A stretch of DNA of 64,000 nucleotides. Source: Campylobacter showae. GTDB taxonomy: Bacteria; Campylobacterota; Campylobacteria; Campylobacterales; Campylobacteraceae. Under the pieces are notes generated by a model, which did not search any database, was not told the DNA's origin, and saw only the letters and a list, made by a program, of their open reading frames with translations. A program made the translations under genes and the position numbers. Shown in pieces: positions 7,740-19,022 of the stretch. How positions within the stretch are numbered: position 1 is the first letter of the stretch; each line of letters opens with the position of its first letter. Location of the stretch: positions 1,364,001 through 1,428,000 of the forward strand of contig NZ_LR535679.1 of assembly GCF_900699785.1 (NCBI RefSeq), in the 5' to 3' direction.

Positions 7740-9269
7740 ATGAAAACGAAATTGTTTTTATCGCAGTTGGCTGCGCTCGTCGTAGTTGCCGCGATATTTT
7801 ACGCTAGCTACGGCGCTACAAATGCCCTCGCGAGCGCTCGCGCAAACGTACCCGAGATCTATTTTGCATGGGAGCGCGCGGTGCCGTTTTGGGCGTGGAG
7901 CATTGTGCCGTATTGGTCGCTAAATTTGCTCTACGCGCTTGGATTTTTCCTCTGCCGCGACAGCCGTGAGCTCGCGCGTTACGTCACGCAGCTGCTCGCC
8001 GCGCAGATTATCGCGACGCTATTTTTTATCGTTTTTCCTTTGCAAATGTCGTGGGAAAAGCCCGCAGTTTCAGGCTTTAGCGGCTTTTTGTTCTCTAGCC
8101 TCGCCGCCTTTGACCTCCCGTTTAATCAAGCCCCGTCGCTACACATCATACTTTGCGTCGTGGTGGGCGCATTTTACCTTCGCAAGGCGCGCACAGTTTG
8201 GCTTAAGGCGGCGCTTGTAGCGTGGTTCGCGCTCATCGGTCTTAGCGTGCTGACCACGTATCAGCACCATTTTATCGACATTCCGACGGGGTTGGCCGCT
8301 GGCTGTTTTGTGCTGCTCGTTCGTCCGATGGATGGCAAGCCGCTTAGGTTTGCCATGGCCGCAGAGATTGCGCGCTACAAATGGGCGGCGCTATATCTGG
8401 GGCTTGCATTTCTGACGCTTTTTATGGCGATTTTTGGGGCTAAAATTTGGAGCTCGTGGGCGCTGTGGCTATCTTGGGCGAGCCTTAGTTTCGCGCTAGT
8501 CGCCTGCTGTTACGCGTTTTTGGGCGCGGGTGTTTTTGCTAAAAACGGGCAAGGACGTCACGCCGCTACGGCTAAAGCTTTACTCTTCCCGTATCTTTGC
8601 GTCGCGCGGTTAAATGCTCTTTTTTGGCTACGTGGACGACGGCTTTCAGACGAGATTTTGCCAGGACTTTATCTGGGCTCGGTTAAGCAGGCGGGCAAAT
8701 TTGACGCGATTCTAGATCTCGCGGCCGAGTTTGAGGGGCCCGGCGGCGCGCAAATTTACGCAAGCCTACCTATGCTAGATATGATAACGCCGAGCGCAGA
8801 CGAGTTAAAACTAGGCGCAGACGAGCTTGAGCGACTCGTGAAAATGGCTTTTAGCGCCGAAGCAAACGGCTACGCGAACGAGCGAAATTTGAAATTTGAC
8901 AAGCAAACAGACGCGCGGGCAAATTTGCAAACGCGCGGCGCGGCAAACGAAAGTAAGATCGCCGAGGCGGGACAAATTTTCGCTAACTCAAACGAACGAG
9001 CCGCCGAGAACGGCAAAAAGGTGCTGGTCTGCTGCGCGCTGGGCTACGGTAGGAGCGCGTCGGTGCTGCTTGCTTGGATGGTGATTTACGCGGGGCTAGG
9101 ATTTGACGAGGCGCTAAATTTACTAAAATCTCACCGCGAAAAGATCGCCGTCGCTAGCTCGCTACGGGAGCGGATAATGCAGCTAGCCGCAGAAGCCCGC
9201 GAATTCGAAAGCGGATTAAAGACGGCTAAATTCGCAAAAGCAAGTGCGGCAAATTTAAGCGCGAAATAG
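7740..9269 (+). CDS. ynbD: PAP2 phosphatase fused to dual-specificity phosphatase (YnbD-like)
   Basis: Membrane protein of about 509 residues. The N-terminal part has several membrane segments and PAP2 motifs PSLH and YQHHFIDIPTG, typical of lipid phosphatases. The C-terminal part has the CX5R signature of tyrosine/dual-specificity phosphatases, CCALGYGRSAS (catalytic Cys about 432). E. coli YnbD has the same two-part build. I chose ATG 7740 with an upstream AAGG over the in-frame TTG at 7713, which lacks one. Between the two CX5R-domain halves is a low-complexity segment of about 50 residues (DNA about 8860-9015), again with AAATTT words. It would dephosphorylate a phospholipid intermediate; the real substrate is unknown. 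Confidence 0.82.
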   Translation: MKTKLFLSQLAALVVVAAIFYASYGATNALASARANVPEIYFAWERAVPFWAWSIVPYWSLNLLYALGFFLCRDSRELARYVTQLLAAQIIATLFFIVFPLQMSWEKPAVSGFSGFLFSSLAAFDLPFNQAPSLHIILCVVVGAFYLRKARTVWLKAALVAWFALIGLSVLTTYQHHFIDIPTGLAAGCFVLLVRPMDGKPLRFAMAAEIARYKWAALYLGLAFLTLFMAIFGAKIWSSWALWLSWASLSFALVACCYAFLGAGVFAKNGQGRHAATAKALLFPYLCVARLNALFWLRGRRLSDEILPGLYLGSVKQAGKFDAILDLAAEFEGPGGAQIYASLPMLDMITPSADELKLGADELERLVKMAFSAEANGYANERNLKFDKQTDARANLQTRGAANESKIAEAGQIFANSNERAAENGKKVLVCCALGYGRSASVLLAWMVIYAGLGFDEALNLLKSHREKIAVASSLRERIMQLAAEAREFESGLKTAKFAKASAANLSAK

Positions 9270-9410
9270 GCGCATGCTAAATTTGATCAAGTCCGGTTTG
9301 AGGGATCAAATTTAAAAATCTGCGGACAAAAAAACAAGCGGCATTGTAAATTTTCGGCGAAAACGAACGGGAATTTAACCAAAGGCAAACGCCCAAAATG
9401 AGGAGGGAAA

Positions 9411-9863
9411 ATGACGAATGCGGAGCAAAACGAAAAAGCGGCGCAAGACGGGGAGCGCGAATGCCGCCAAAGGACGGACGATAGAGTCTTAGCGCTGGTT
9501 GCGGCTAGATTTTTAGCGACGCATAGGCTATTTTTCTTGTTAAATTTACTTCAGCTAGCTGTCTGCCTTCGCATTTTTGCAAATTTTGCCGTTATTGCGG
9601 GCTTTTTGGCGGCTTTTGCGGCTCTATTTTATCTGCACGTTAGGCTGCATTTTGATGCGCTTATATTTAAGGATTTTGCGGATGAGGGGCTGAGGCAGGG
9701 CGAATTTGACGCGGCGCTTTTAGAGCTAAATTTAACTAGCAAGCCGCCAAAAATCCGTGATATGAAAAGTCGCTGCGCCGGAGCTTTGCGGCTGTATAAA
9801 CTAACCGCCGCGCTTACTATCCTCGTTGCTGCCGCAGCTTTGGCGGGTTATTATCTGGGCTAG
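9411..9863 (+). CDS. Small membrane protein of unknown function downstream of ynbD-like gene
   Basis: I do not recognise this 150-residue protein. It has a charged N terminus (about residues 1-35, many Glu/Gln/Arg), a hydrophobic hairpin at about 42-78, a charged middle with FKDFADEGLRQGEFD, and a C-terminal membrane helix at about 130-149. The ATG follows a strong AGGAGGG ribosome binding site, which supports expression. It lies 141 bp after the YnbD-like gene on the same strand and could be the last gene of the lipid cluster. Confidence 0.6.
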   Translation: MTNAEQNEKAAQDGERECRQRTDDRVLALVAARFLATHRLFFLLNLLQLAVCLRIFANFAVIAGFLAAFAALFYLHVRLHFDALIFKDFADEGLRQGEFDAALLELNLTSKPPKIRDMKSRCAGALRLYKLTAALTILVAAAALAGYYLG

Positions 9864-9969
9864 AGTTTGGGAGCCAAATTTGAGCTTAAAATTTGACTTC
9901 CGCGATCGTATGATTTTATGGTTTGAAAGATAAATTTAGGCGCAAACGGTTAAATTTGCGCCCGTAGGT

Positions 9970-11023
9970 TTATTTGATATTTTCTAGCGTGCTGCAGCTC
10001 TGAGCCGAGCCTAGATCGCAACCTTTTTTGAAGTAAATTTTAGCCTTTTCAAGATCTTTTTCGACTCCGCTTTGGGCTGGTGGCATGTAGTATGTGTAGC
10101 CCGCAAACAAACATGACTCGACCAGGCCGTGCTCGCAGCCCTTGTCAAAATACTCCGTGGCTTTAGCGAACTGCTTTTCTTGGTAGTACGCAGAGCCCGC
10201 GTACTCGCATCCTAGCGCGATATTTGCTTCGCAGGCTTTTGCGGCGTTGTCTGTATTTTCCTGAGGCTTCGTGCTCTTTTTTCGTAAAGGCTAGGAGATA
10301 GTACTCGTACGCTTTTGCTTCGTCTTTTTTGCCGTAGGCGTCGTCTTGGTAGATTTCGCCTAGCTTCGCGCATCCGTCAAATCTTTCGCCTTGGCAAATT
10401 TCGCTTAGGATTTCGACGGCTTTGTCTATATTTTTCTCTACGCCTTTGCCGTCTCTATAGCCCATCGCTACAAATTTACAACCGTCGTCGTAGCCGCTAC
10501 TGCAAAGTTTTGAAAATATCTCAAAGCCTTTTTTAGGATCGTGCTCGGCGCCGTTTTTGCCCTCGGTGTACGAGTAGCCCGTCCATAGGCAACCTAAATT
10601 TGAGCCTAGATCGCAAGCTTTTTGGTAGTATTTGACGTCTTGTTTTTCATAAGCGTAGTCTATGCAGGCCGCCGCATCGTTGTTTTTGCAGCCTTTTTAG
10701 GCGCTTACGGCGGTTTTATCTTTTACTTTGTCGCAGCAGTCGCTTCTCTTGCCGAACGATATCTCGCAACACTTTTCATAGGCCTGCTTTGCGCGTCCGG
10801 AGTCTTTTTTGACGTCAGAACCCTTGCCAAACTCATAAAGCTGCCCGAGCTCCTTGCAAGAAGAATCGACCTTTTCCGTATAGCAACCTAGCTTAAAGTA
10901 GTTCTCCGCGTCCTTCCACTGGCCTTTGGATTTTGCCGCTAGTCCGTTGTTGTGATTTGGCCCGGCCTGTGCTACCGACAGGCAACAAAATGCTAAAAAC
11001 ATGGCTAAAGCTAGCTTTTTCAT
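9970..11023 (-). pseudogene. Sel1-repeat (Hcp-type, cysteine-rich) exported protein, broken
   Basis: Reading the minus strand from ATG 11023 (ribosome binding site AAGGAGG) gives a signal peptide, MKKLALAMFLAFCCLSVAQA, then Sel1-like helical repeats with the paired cysteines of Helicobacter/Campylobacter Sel1 proteins. An in-frame TAA at 10697-10699 interrupts it after KTAVSA; the same frame continues with KGCKNNDAAACIDYAY and further repeats to about 10290. Near 10262-10300 the repeat coding shifts frame, resuming as NTDNAAKACEANIALGCEYA and ending at a TAA at 9970. One nonsense codon and one frameshift therefore separate three parts. Either a decaying gene or sequence errors. Such proteins are secreted and may contact host or envelope partners. 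Confidence 0.75.
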
Positions 11024-11078
11024 AAGACCCTCCTTGCGAGTAATCTTATGCATTATAGCCTCTTTGCTATGTTTTAAC

Positions 11079-11864
11079 CTAAATCACGACCACTTCGGTT
11101 TTTAGCTCGACGCCAAACTGCTCCAAAACGCGCTCGCGGGCTAAATTTATGAGTCCGGTCACGTCCGCAAAGCTCGCGGCGTTAAAATTTATGATGAAAT
11201 TTGCGTGCTGCTGGCTAAATTTAGCCCCGCCTATCGCGTAGCCTTTTAGCCCTGCCGCTTCGATTAGCCTGCCCGCGTAGTCGCCGGGCGGATTAACAAA
11301 ACAGCTGCCAAAGCTAGCGCCCTTTGGTTGATTTGCGCGCTTAGCGGCAAAATCGGCGGCGAGCGCTGCGTCAAATTCGCGCAAAATTTTAAACTCGGCG
11401 CCGAAAATCGGCTCATCTATCCCGCTTTTTCGGTAGCTAAAGCTTATCCTCTCGCGCTCTACCCAGCCGCGTCCTAGCCGCACGGCTAGCAGGCTATTGC
11501 TGATACTAACGCCGCAAAGCCCTGCGTTCATTTTTATTAGTCCGCCAAGCGTACCAGGTATATTTTGCAAAAACTCAAATCCGCCGATACCCTGCTTTTT
11601 GGCGAAGTTGTAAATTTTGCCCGACTTCGTCGCAGCACCGATACTAAGCACGTCGCCGTTTAAGTTTATATAATCAAACGCGCCGCCTAGCATCATCATC
11701 GGGGGCGGGTTTGGCGAGACTAGTAGGTTGTTCGCGCCGCCTATCATCACGCGCCCGGCAAATTCCGGTTTTAGAGCGTCCTCAATGCTTTCTAGCACCG
11801 CCACCTCGTGCACGCCGCCCACTCGCACCGAGCTAAATTTGGAAAAATCTATAAGCTGCGTCAT
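11079..11864 (-). CDS. murB: UDP-N-acetylenolpyruvoylglucosamine reductase
   Basis: MurB makes UDP-N-acetylmuramate from the enolpyruvyl intermediate, using FAD and NADPH in the cytoplasm. FAD-binding segments are visible as GGANNLLVSP and NIPGTLGGLIKMNAG; FGSCFVNPPGDYAGRLIEAAGLKG holds the active-site serine. At 261 residues it is the short epsilonproteobacterial form. I start it at ATG 11864 (MTQLIDFSKF), where ATGA overlaps the fliQ stop, rather than at the longer frame to 11930, which would run through fliQ. Confidence 0.93.
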   Translation of the reverse strand: MTQLIDFSKFSSVRVGGVHEVAVLESIEDALKPEFAGRVMIGGANNLLVSPNPPPMMMLGGAFDYINLNGDVLSIGAATKSGKIYNFAKKQGIGGFEFLQNIPGTLGGLIKMNAGLCGVSISNSLLAVRLGRGWVERERISFSYRKSGIDEPIFGAEFKILREFDAALAADFAAKRANQPKGASFGSCFVNPPGDYAGRLIEAAGLKGYAIGGAKFSQQHANFIINFNAASFADVTGLINLARERVLEQFGVELKTEVVVI

Positions 11865-12127
11865 TGCACGAAATTTGGGATAAACTCTATCATGCGCGTA
11901 GTAAAATCGACCATCATCGAGACCATCCACGGCATCAAAAATATAATCACGACGACGACTAAAATGATCTTTGGCACGAAGCTTAGCGTCATCTCATTTA
12001 TCTGCGTCGTAGCCTGAAATATACTGATGATAAGGCCCGCCGATAGGCCAGCAAGCAACATCGGAAAGCTCAGATATAGCGCGATCTTGAATGTTTCGAT
12101 ACCGAGTTCTATGAGTGTTGATTGCAT
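11861..12127 (-). CDS. fliQ: Flagellar export apparatus protein FliQ
   Basis: FliQ is an 88-residue inner-membrane subunit of the flagellar type III export gate. Two long hydrophobic segments (about residues 13-38 and 52-75) flank the conserved FQATTQINEMTLSFVPKI. Its start overlaps the mqnD stop by one base (TGATG) and its stop overlaps murB, so mqnD-fliQ-murB is a tightly coupled operon with unrelated functions. Confidence 0.93.
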   Translation of the reverse strand: MQSTLIELGIETFKIALYLSFPMLLAGLSAGLIISIFQATTQINEMTLSFVPKIILVVVVIIFLMPWMVSMMVDFTTRMIEFIPNFVQ

Positions 12128-12999
12128 CAGCTAAACCTTATATCGTTGTACTCGGTCGGCACGAGATAGTTTTCGGCCTTGATCGGTAGTGGGTAAAATC
12201 CGCGCTCATAACCAAGCGCAAAGAGCCTATCTACCGCCTTTAGCTGCGTTTCGTTCATAGATACGGAGCTATCGTTTGCGTAGAGATTTAGGTAGGTTTT
12301 TAGCTTTTCTTTATCGACGCGGATGAGATTTCGCTCGAGAAGCATGTTCGACAAAAAGGGCTTATGCGCGGTGGCGATACGTACGCCCTCCGTTAGCACG
12401 CGCTCGCACTCGACGGCGTCCGTTATCGGCAGGCTGCGGCGAACCGCCATGCCTCCTAGCGGCAGCGGTAGATTTTCGCCAGCTAGCTCGCTCCAGATAT
12501 CCCAGATCTCGCGCTCCACGCAAAGCTCGTCCGAAAAATCCAAAATACTCTCGTGTATCAGCACGCCCGCGTCCACCTCGCCGCTTAAGACCGCGCCCTC
12601 GATTTCTAGGAAGTTTTTATAAACTATGCGCGCCTGCGGGTATGCCATGCGAAAAAGCAGGGCGTTTGTCGTGTGCTTGCCGCTTAGCGCGACCTTGAAA
12701 TTTCGTTTTAAAACCGCGCCCTTTTTCTTGACGAGCTTTGGTCCGTAGCCCTCGCCAAAGCTCACTGCCGTGCGCAAAAGCGCGTATTCGTCGCAGATGA
12801 GCGGATATAGCGCGAAGCTGATTGCCGTGGCCTCATAAGTGCCCTTTGGCGCCTCGTCGTTTAGCGTCTGGATGTCAAGCGCGGTGGCGCTAAATTTTAG
12901 ATTTTTTGAACTCACCCAGCCAAAATCAATCGCCTTATACATAAAAATATCGTCGGCATCGGGCGAGTGAGCGACGTTTATATGCTTAAAAATCTTCAA
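12127..12999 (-). CDS. mqnD: 1,4-dihydroxy-6-naphthoate synthase (futalosine pathway)
   Basis: MqnD converts cyclic dehypoxanthine futalosine to 1,4-dihydroxy-6-naphthoate, a late step of the futalosine route to menaquinone. The family's opening (AHSPDADDIFMYKAI) and the DVGVLIHE-like stretch VDAGVLIHESILDF are present, with LPLGGMAVRRSL later. The start is a TTG at 12999 with AAAAGGA upstream. It runs divergently from the DNA methylase. The other mqn genes are not in the window. A MenA-type prenyltransferase at 23748 is unexpected beside this pathway. Confidence 0.92.
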   Translation of the reverse strand: MKIFKHINVAHSPDADDIFMYKAIDFGWVSSKNLKFSATALDIQTLNDEAPKGTYEATAISFALYPLICDEYALLRTAVSFGEGYGPKLVKKKGAVLKRNFKVALSGKHTTNALLFRMAYPQARIVYKNFLEIEGAVLSGEVDAGVLIHESILDFSDELCVEREIWDIWSELAGENLPLPLGGMAVRRSLPITDAVECERVLTEGVRIATAHKPFLSNMLLERNLIRVDKEKLKTYLNLYANDSSVSMNETQLKAVDRLFALGYERGFYPLPIKAENYLVPTEYNDIRFS

Positions 13000-13107
13000 A
13001 TTTTATCCTTTTTGCTCCGCTTTAAATTTCGCGCGCGGCTAAATTGCGAAATTATAGTAAATTTTTGCTACAATCGCCATAAAAATGCGGAATTTATAAA
13101 GAAAAAT

Positions 13108-14202
13108 ATGGAAAATCAGGCGTATTTAAAAGAGCAAATTTTAACTTATCTTGGCAACAAACGCTCGCTTTTAGGCTTCATCGAACAAGGCGTAAATATC
13201 GCAAAAGAGGTGCTCGGTAAAGAAAAGCTAAGCTGCTGCGACCTTTTCAGCGGTAGCGGTATCGTGTCGCGGTTTTTAAAATCCCACGCAAGCTTCATCG
13301 TCGCAAACGACCTGGAGCTTTATAGTCGCGTAACAAACGAGTGCTACCTAGCTAACGCGGACGCGGGATTTAAAAAAGAGCTTGATTTTTGGCATGAAAA
13401 ACTAACGCGCGAAATCGGCGCAAATTTGTGTGAGGGCTTTATCTGTGAGCTTTACGCACCAAAAGACGAGGCAAATATCTCGGCGACGGACCGCGTCTTT
13501 TACACGAGAAAAAACGCCGCCTATATAGACACCGCGCGCCAGATTATCGAGGCGCTAGTGCCGCAGCAGCTGCGCGTTTTTTTCGTCGCTCCGCTGCTGT
13601 ATTCAGCCAGCGTGCACGCCAACACCAGCGGTATTTTCAAGGGTTTTCATAAAAACAAGGACGGCCTTGGGCAGTTTGGCGGACGCGGCAAGCACGCGCT
13701 ATCTCGCATCACGGCAGACATCAGCCTGCTTAAGCCCGTTTTTTCAAATTTTAACGTCGAATTTAACGTGCAAAGGCAAGACGCAAATGAGCTTGCCGCC
13801 GAGCTTCCGCCGCTTGATCTAGTCTATCTTGATCCGCCGTATAACCAGCATCCGTACGGCTCGAACTACTTTATGTTAAATTTGATCGCTAGCTATGAGC
13901 GTCCGAGCGAAATCTCGCGGGTTTCTGGTATCGCTAGAGGCTGGAACCGCTCGGTGTTTAATCAAAAATCAGCCGCCGCGCCCGCGTTTTTCGAGCTAAT
14001 CTCAAAACTAAAAGCCAAATTCGTGCTTATCTCGTTTAACTCCGAGGGCTTCATCGCGCGCGAGGAATTTAGCGAAAATTTAGCCGGGCTTGGCGAAGTG
14101 CAAATTTTGGAGCAAAAATACAACGCCTTTCGCGGTAGCAGAAATCTAGCCAGCCGCCCGACGCACGTTAGCGAGCTGCTTTACGTTTTAAAAAAGGCGT
14201 AA
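13108..14202 (+). CDS. D12-class DNA adenine N6-methyltransferase, no partner nuclease
   Basis: A 364-residue DNA adenine methylase of the D12 class. TYLGNKRSLLGFI forms the N-terminal SAM-binding motif, followed by CCDLFSGSGIVSRF; LVYLDPPYNQHPYG carries the catalytic DPPY. I start at ATG 13108; the open frame reaches 12967, inside mqnD, but that part looks like non-coding sequence. No restriction endonuclease or specificity subunit lies on either side (mqnD and recA), so it is either a solitary regulatory methylase or the remnant of a restriction-modification system. Target sequence cannot be read. Confidence 0.85.
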   Translation: MENQAYLKEQILTYLGNKRSLLGFIEQGVNIAKEVLGKEKLSCCDLFSGSGIVSRFLKSHASFIVANDLELYSRVTNECYLANADAGFKKELDFWHEKLTREIGANLCEGFICELYAPKDEANISATDRVFYTRKNAAYIDTARQIIEALVPQQLRVFFVAPLLYSASVHANTSGIFKGFHKNKDGLGQFGGRGKHALSRITADISLLKPVFSNFNVEFNVQRQDANELAAELPPLDLVYLDPPYNQHPYGSNYFMLNLIASYERPSEISRVSGIARGWNRSVFNQKSAAAPAFFELISKLKAKFVLISFNSEGFIAREEFSENLAGLGEVQILEQKYNAFRGSRNLASRPTHVSELLYVLKKA

Positions 14203-14314
14203 ATTTAGGCTAAATTTGACCGCGCCCAAACCCGTCTCAAATTTGCGCGAATAATCAAAAATTCATCTCAAATTTGATAAAATCAGCCCGATTATTTTAA
14301 ATTTAAGGAAGCCG

Positions 14315-16942
<2,628 letters not shown>

Positions 16943-16975
16943 ATTTAGCTTTATAAATTTAAAAACGGGGGAGTT

Positions 16976-17719
16976 ATGAAAATCGGTAAAATTTGGCTTT
17001 TGGCGCTGGCCTGCGGGTTAGCTTTGGGCAGAGAAAATCCTTTTGCGCCCTCGGGCGATGTAAACGCGAGCATGGCTAGCAGCAACGTCGTGGAAAATTT
17101 GCCGCCTTTTGAGAAGCAAAATTTCAAATTTCCCGCCGACGCTAGAAACTTCATCTCCGTCACGCTAAAATACAAAAGCCTCGACGGCAGCATCAAGGAA
17201 AAAACCGTCGACATAAACAAAAGCATCTCGTGGCAGGATGAGTTTTTGCTAAGCAAGATCGCAGTACCAGTCGTCGTAGAAAAGCCCGACGTCTCGGTCA
17301 CTAAAGAGGAGCCAAAAGCCGCCGCGATAGACGTCGCGCCAAAGCCTACCGAGCGCAACATGACCGTGCAGGAGCCGCTAAAAGACGTCGTCATAAAGCC
17401 GCTTGAAAAGCCGCAACCGCAAAAGCAGATCGTCTATAAGCAGACGAAATTTGAGATCTATCCGATGCAGATCAAGATCCTCACGACCGACGAGAAGCTA
17501 AAGGACTACTCGATCGACAAAGGCACCAAGGTCGTGATAGACTTCGCCTCGCAAACGGACGTAAACACGAGAAAAGACGAGCTTGACTGCGGCGCGTTTA
17601 AAACGGCGCTTTTTGGCTCGCACGGTAAATTTTACCGCGTAGTTTTTGATCTCGACGGCAGTTATAAGCACGAGATCGAAAAGACGCAGGACGGGTATCT
17701 GCTAAAGCTATCTAGATAA
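16976..17719 (+). CDS. AMIN-domain exported protein with three N-glycosylation sequons (CgpA-like)
   Basis: Exported 247-residue protein with a signal peptide (about residues 1-20, KIWLLALACGLALG). A low-complexity Pro/Lys/Val linker (about 85-150) leads to a C-terminal AMIN-type beta domain beginning near YKQTKFEIYPMQIKI, which in other proteins targets peptidoglycan or the septum. Three bacterial PglB sequons are visible: DVNAS, DINKS and ERNMT. It follows recA-eno-ftsB-like as does C. jejuni Cj1670c, the known glycoprotein CgpA. The ATG follows GGGGGAG. A 12-bp hairpin at 17728 probably terminates the operon. Confidence 0.8.
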   Translation: MKIGKIWLLALACGLALGRENPFAPSGDVNASMASSNVVENLPPFEKQNFKFPADARNFISVTLKYKSLDGSIKEKTVDINKSISWQDEFLLSKIAVPVVVEKPDVSVTKEEPKAAAIDVAPKPTERNMTVQEPLKDVVIKPLEKPQPQKQIVYKQTKFEIYPMQIKILTTDEKLKDYSIDKGTKVVIDFASQTDVNTRKDELDCGAFKTALFGSHGKFYRVVFDLDGSYKHEIEKTQDGYLLKLSR

Positions 17720-17727
17720 ATTTGATT

Positions 17728-17755
17728 TTTACGCGCCGAGCTTTCGGCGTGTAAA
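17728..17755 (+). terminator. Hairpin downstream of the recA-eno operon
   Basis: TTTACGCGCCGA and TCGGCGTGTAAA form a 12-bp stem (one G-T pair) with a 4-nt loop, eight bases after the AMIN-protein stop. No long T tract follows, but position and strength suit transcription termination. Confidence 0.55.
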
Positions 17756-17949
17756 TTTGCACCGATAATTTCTCGCGGCAAGGACTAAATTTGAGCCTTC
17801 GCCGCGTTTTTAAATTTGGCTTTAAAATTTAGCCGAATTTGCCTTGATTTATTTTCCCTGCTTTTTCAGATTTTGCCCCCAATTTCACTCAAATTTAACT
17901 GCCCTTTGGCTAATATTTCGCAAATTTAACGAAGCAAAAAGGATCAAAT

Positions 17950-18057
17950 TTGCACGCCTTGCTAAAAATATTTAAAACAGTTTTATACGCCGCGTTATTT
18001 TTAGGACTTTATCTTTTGGCGGATAAGTACGGACTGTTTGCTAAATTTATCGACTAA
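17950..18057 (+). CDS. Possible 35-residue membrane peptide
   Basis: A TTG-initiated frame encodes a short peptide with one hydrophobic helix (TVLYAALFLGLYLLA, about residues 10-24) and a basic N-terminal side. AAAAAGGATCAAA lies at ribosome-binding distance. It resembles no protein I know. Its hydrophobic, helix-sized pattern with a ribosome binding site is more than a random frame usually offers, but it has no second line of support. Confidence 0.4.
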   Translation: MHALLKIFKTVLYAALFLGLYLLADKYGLFAKFID

Positions 18058-18140
18058 ATTTATCGGCTCGGCTTTGCCAAATAAATTTCGAGTCGAGAGT
18101 CGGATGTTAAATTTAATTGCTTTGTTTGGATAGGCGATAT

Positions 18141-19022
18141 TTATAAATATTCATCCAAAAACATAACGCCTATTTTTTTATCCAACTTTTCGCAATCGCA
18201 AAACGATTTCCAATTTATTTTACCTCCCGTCGATAGGTTCGGAAACATATTGTAGTAATAGTTATGATACTCCCTTTTGTATGCGATTATCTCGGATGTT
18301 TTATTGTTTATCAGCTTAAATTCGGTAGCGATGAGAAAATTTGAGCTAAATTTATCTAGCTTAATCTCGTCAAATTTTGCGGTATAGTTCGTTTCTGGTA
18401 TTTTATCTTTTGTAGTAGTTGTTTGTATAATCATTTTATTCCGAATCTCTTTTGATTTATTCATGAGCTTAAATATCGACTCTTTTTGCATATCAATTTT
18501 ATTTATATATCTACTATGCTCGTCCGATTTATATTTTATTATTCCGTCTTCAAGCTTTTTGCGTACTTCTTTTTCTAGAGTATCGCAGATACCCATGGCC
18601 TTATCAAGCTCTTTTTCGGTTTCTTCATATTCTTTTAATTCGCTGGAATTCTCATTAAATGAAAAAACGGTCACGTTTTCGTCGGATAAATTTAAAGCCA
18701 AAGTTTTTATATGGATACCGTCGACAAACCTCCTCTTGATCCAGTTTATGTTCGCATCCTCAAAAGGGCGAACATTATCCTCAAAATAAATACTCTGCGG
18801 ATACTCTACCGTCTCCTTTATAAAGGCTTTTGGAGCGGTAGCGCAGTAATATGCCCCAAGAATGTTCGTGATGATGATGCCGTAAGTGGGGATTAAAAAT
18901 AGCGCGGCCGCTACTATGCCTCTGATCCAAATTTTATTAGTCTGTTTTAGGGTAATAGCCATCACTATGGCGCTAACTGCCATATAAGGAATAATGTAAA
19001 CAAACAGTATTATCATACCCAT
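18141..19022 (-). CDS. Membrane-anchored protein of unknown function with sequons
   Basis: A 293-residue protein I do not recognise. Two hydrophobic segments (about residues 3-23 and 33-58) form an N-terminal hairpin; the remaining 230 residues are hydrophilic with a predicted helical, coiled-coil-like middle (ELKEYEETEKELDKAMG and on). If that part is periplasmic, sequons DENVT and ETNYT could be glycosylated. The DNA is clearly more AT-rich, with more Ile, Asn and Lys codons, than the genes either side, suggesting later arrival. AAAGGATACGCC precedes the ATG. It stands alone. Confidence 0.65.
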   Translation of the reverse strand: MGMIILFVYIIPYMAVSAIVMAITLKQTNKIWIRGIVAAALFLIPTYGIIITNILGAYYCATAPKAFIKETVEYPQSIYFEDNVRPFEDANINWIKRRFVDGIHIKTLALNLSDENVTVFSFNENSSELKEYEETEKELDKAMGICDTLEKEVRKKLEDGIIKYKSDEHSRYINKIDMQKESIFKLMNKSKEIRNKMIIQTTTTKDKIPETNYTAKFDEIKLDKFSSNFLIATEFKLINNKTSEIIAYKREYHNYYYNMFPNLSTGGKINWKSFCDCEKLDKKIGVMFLDEYL

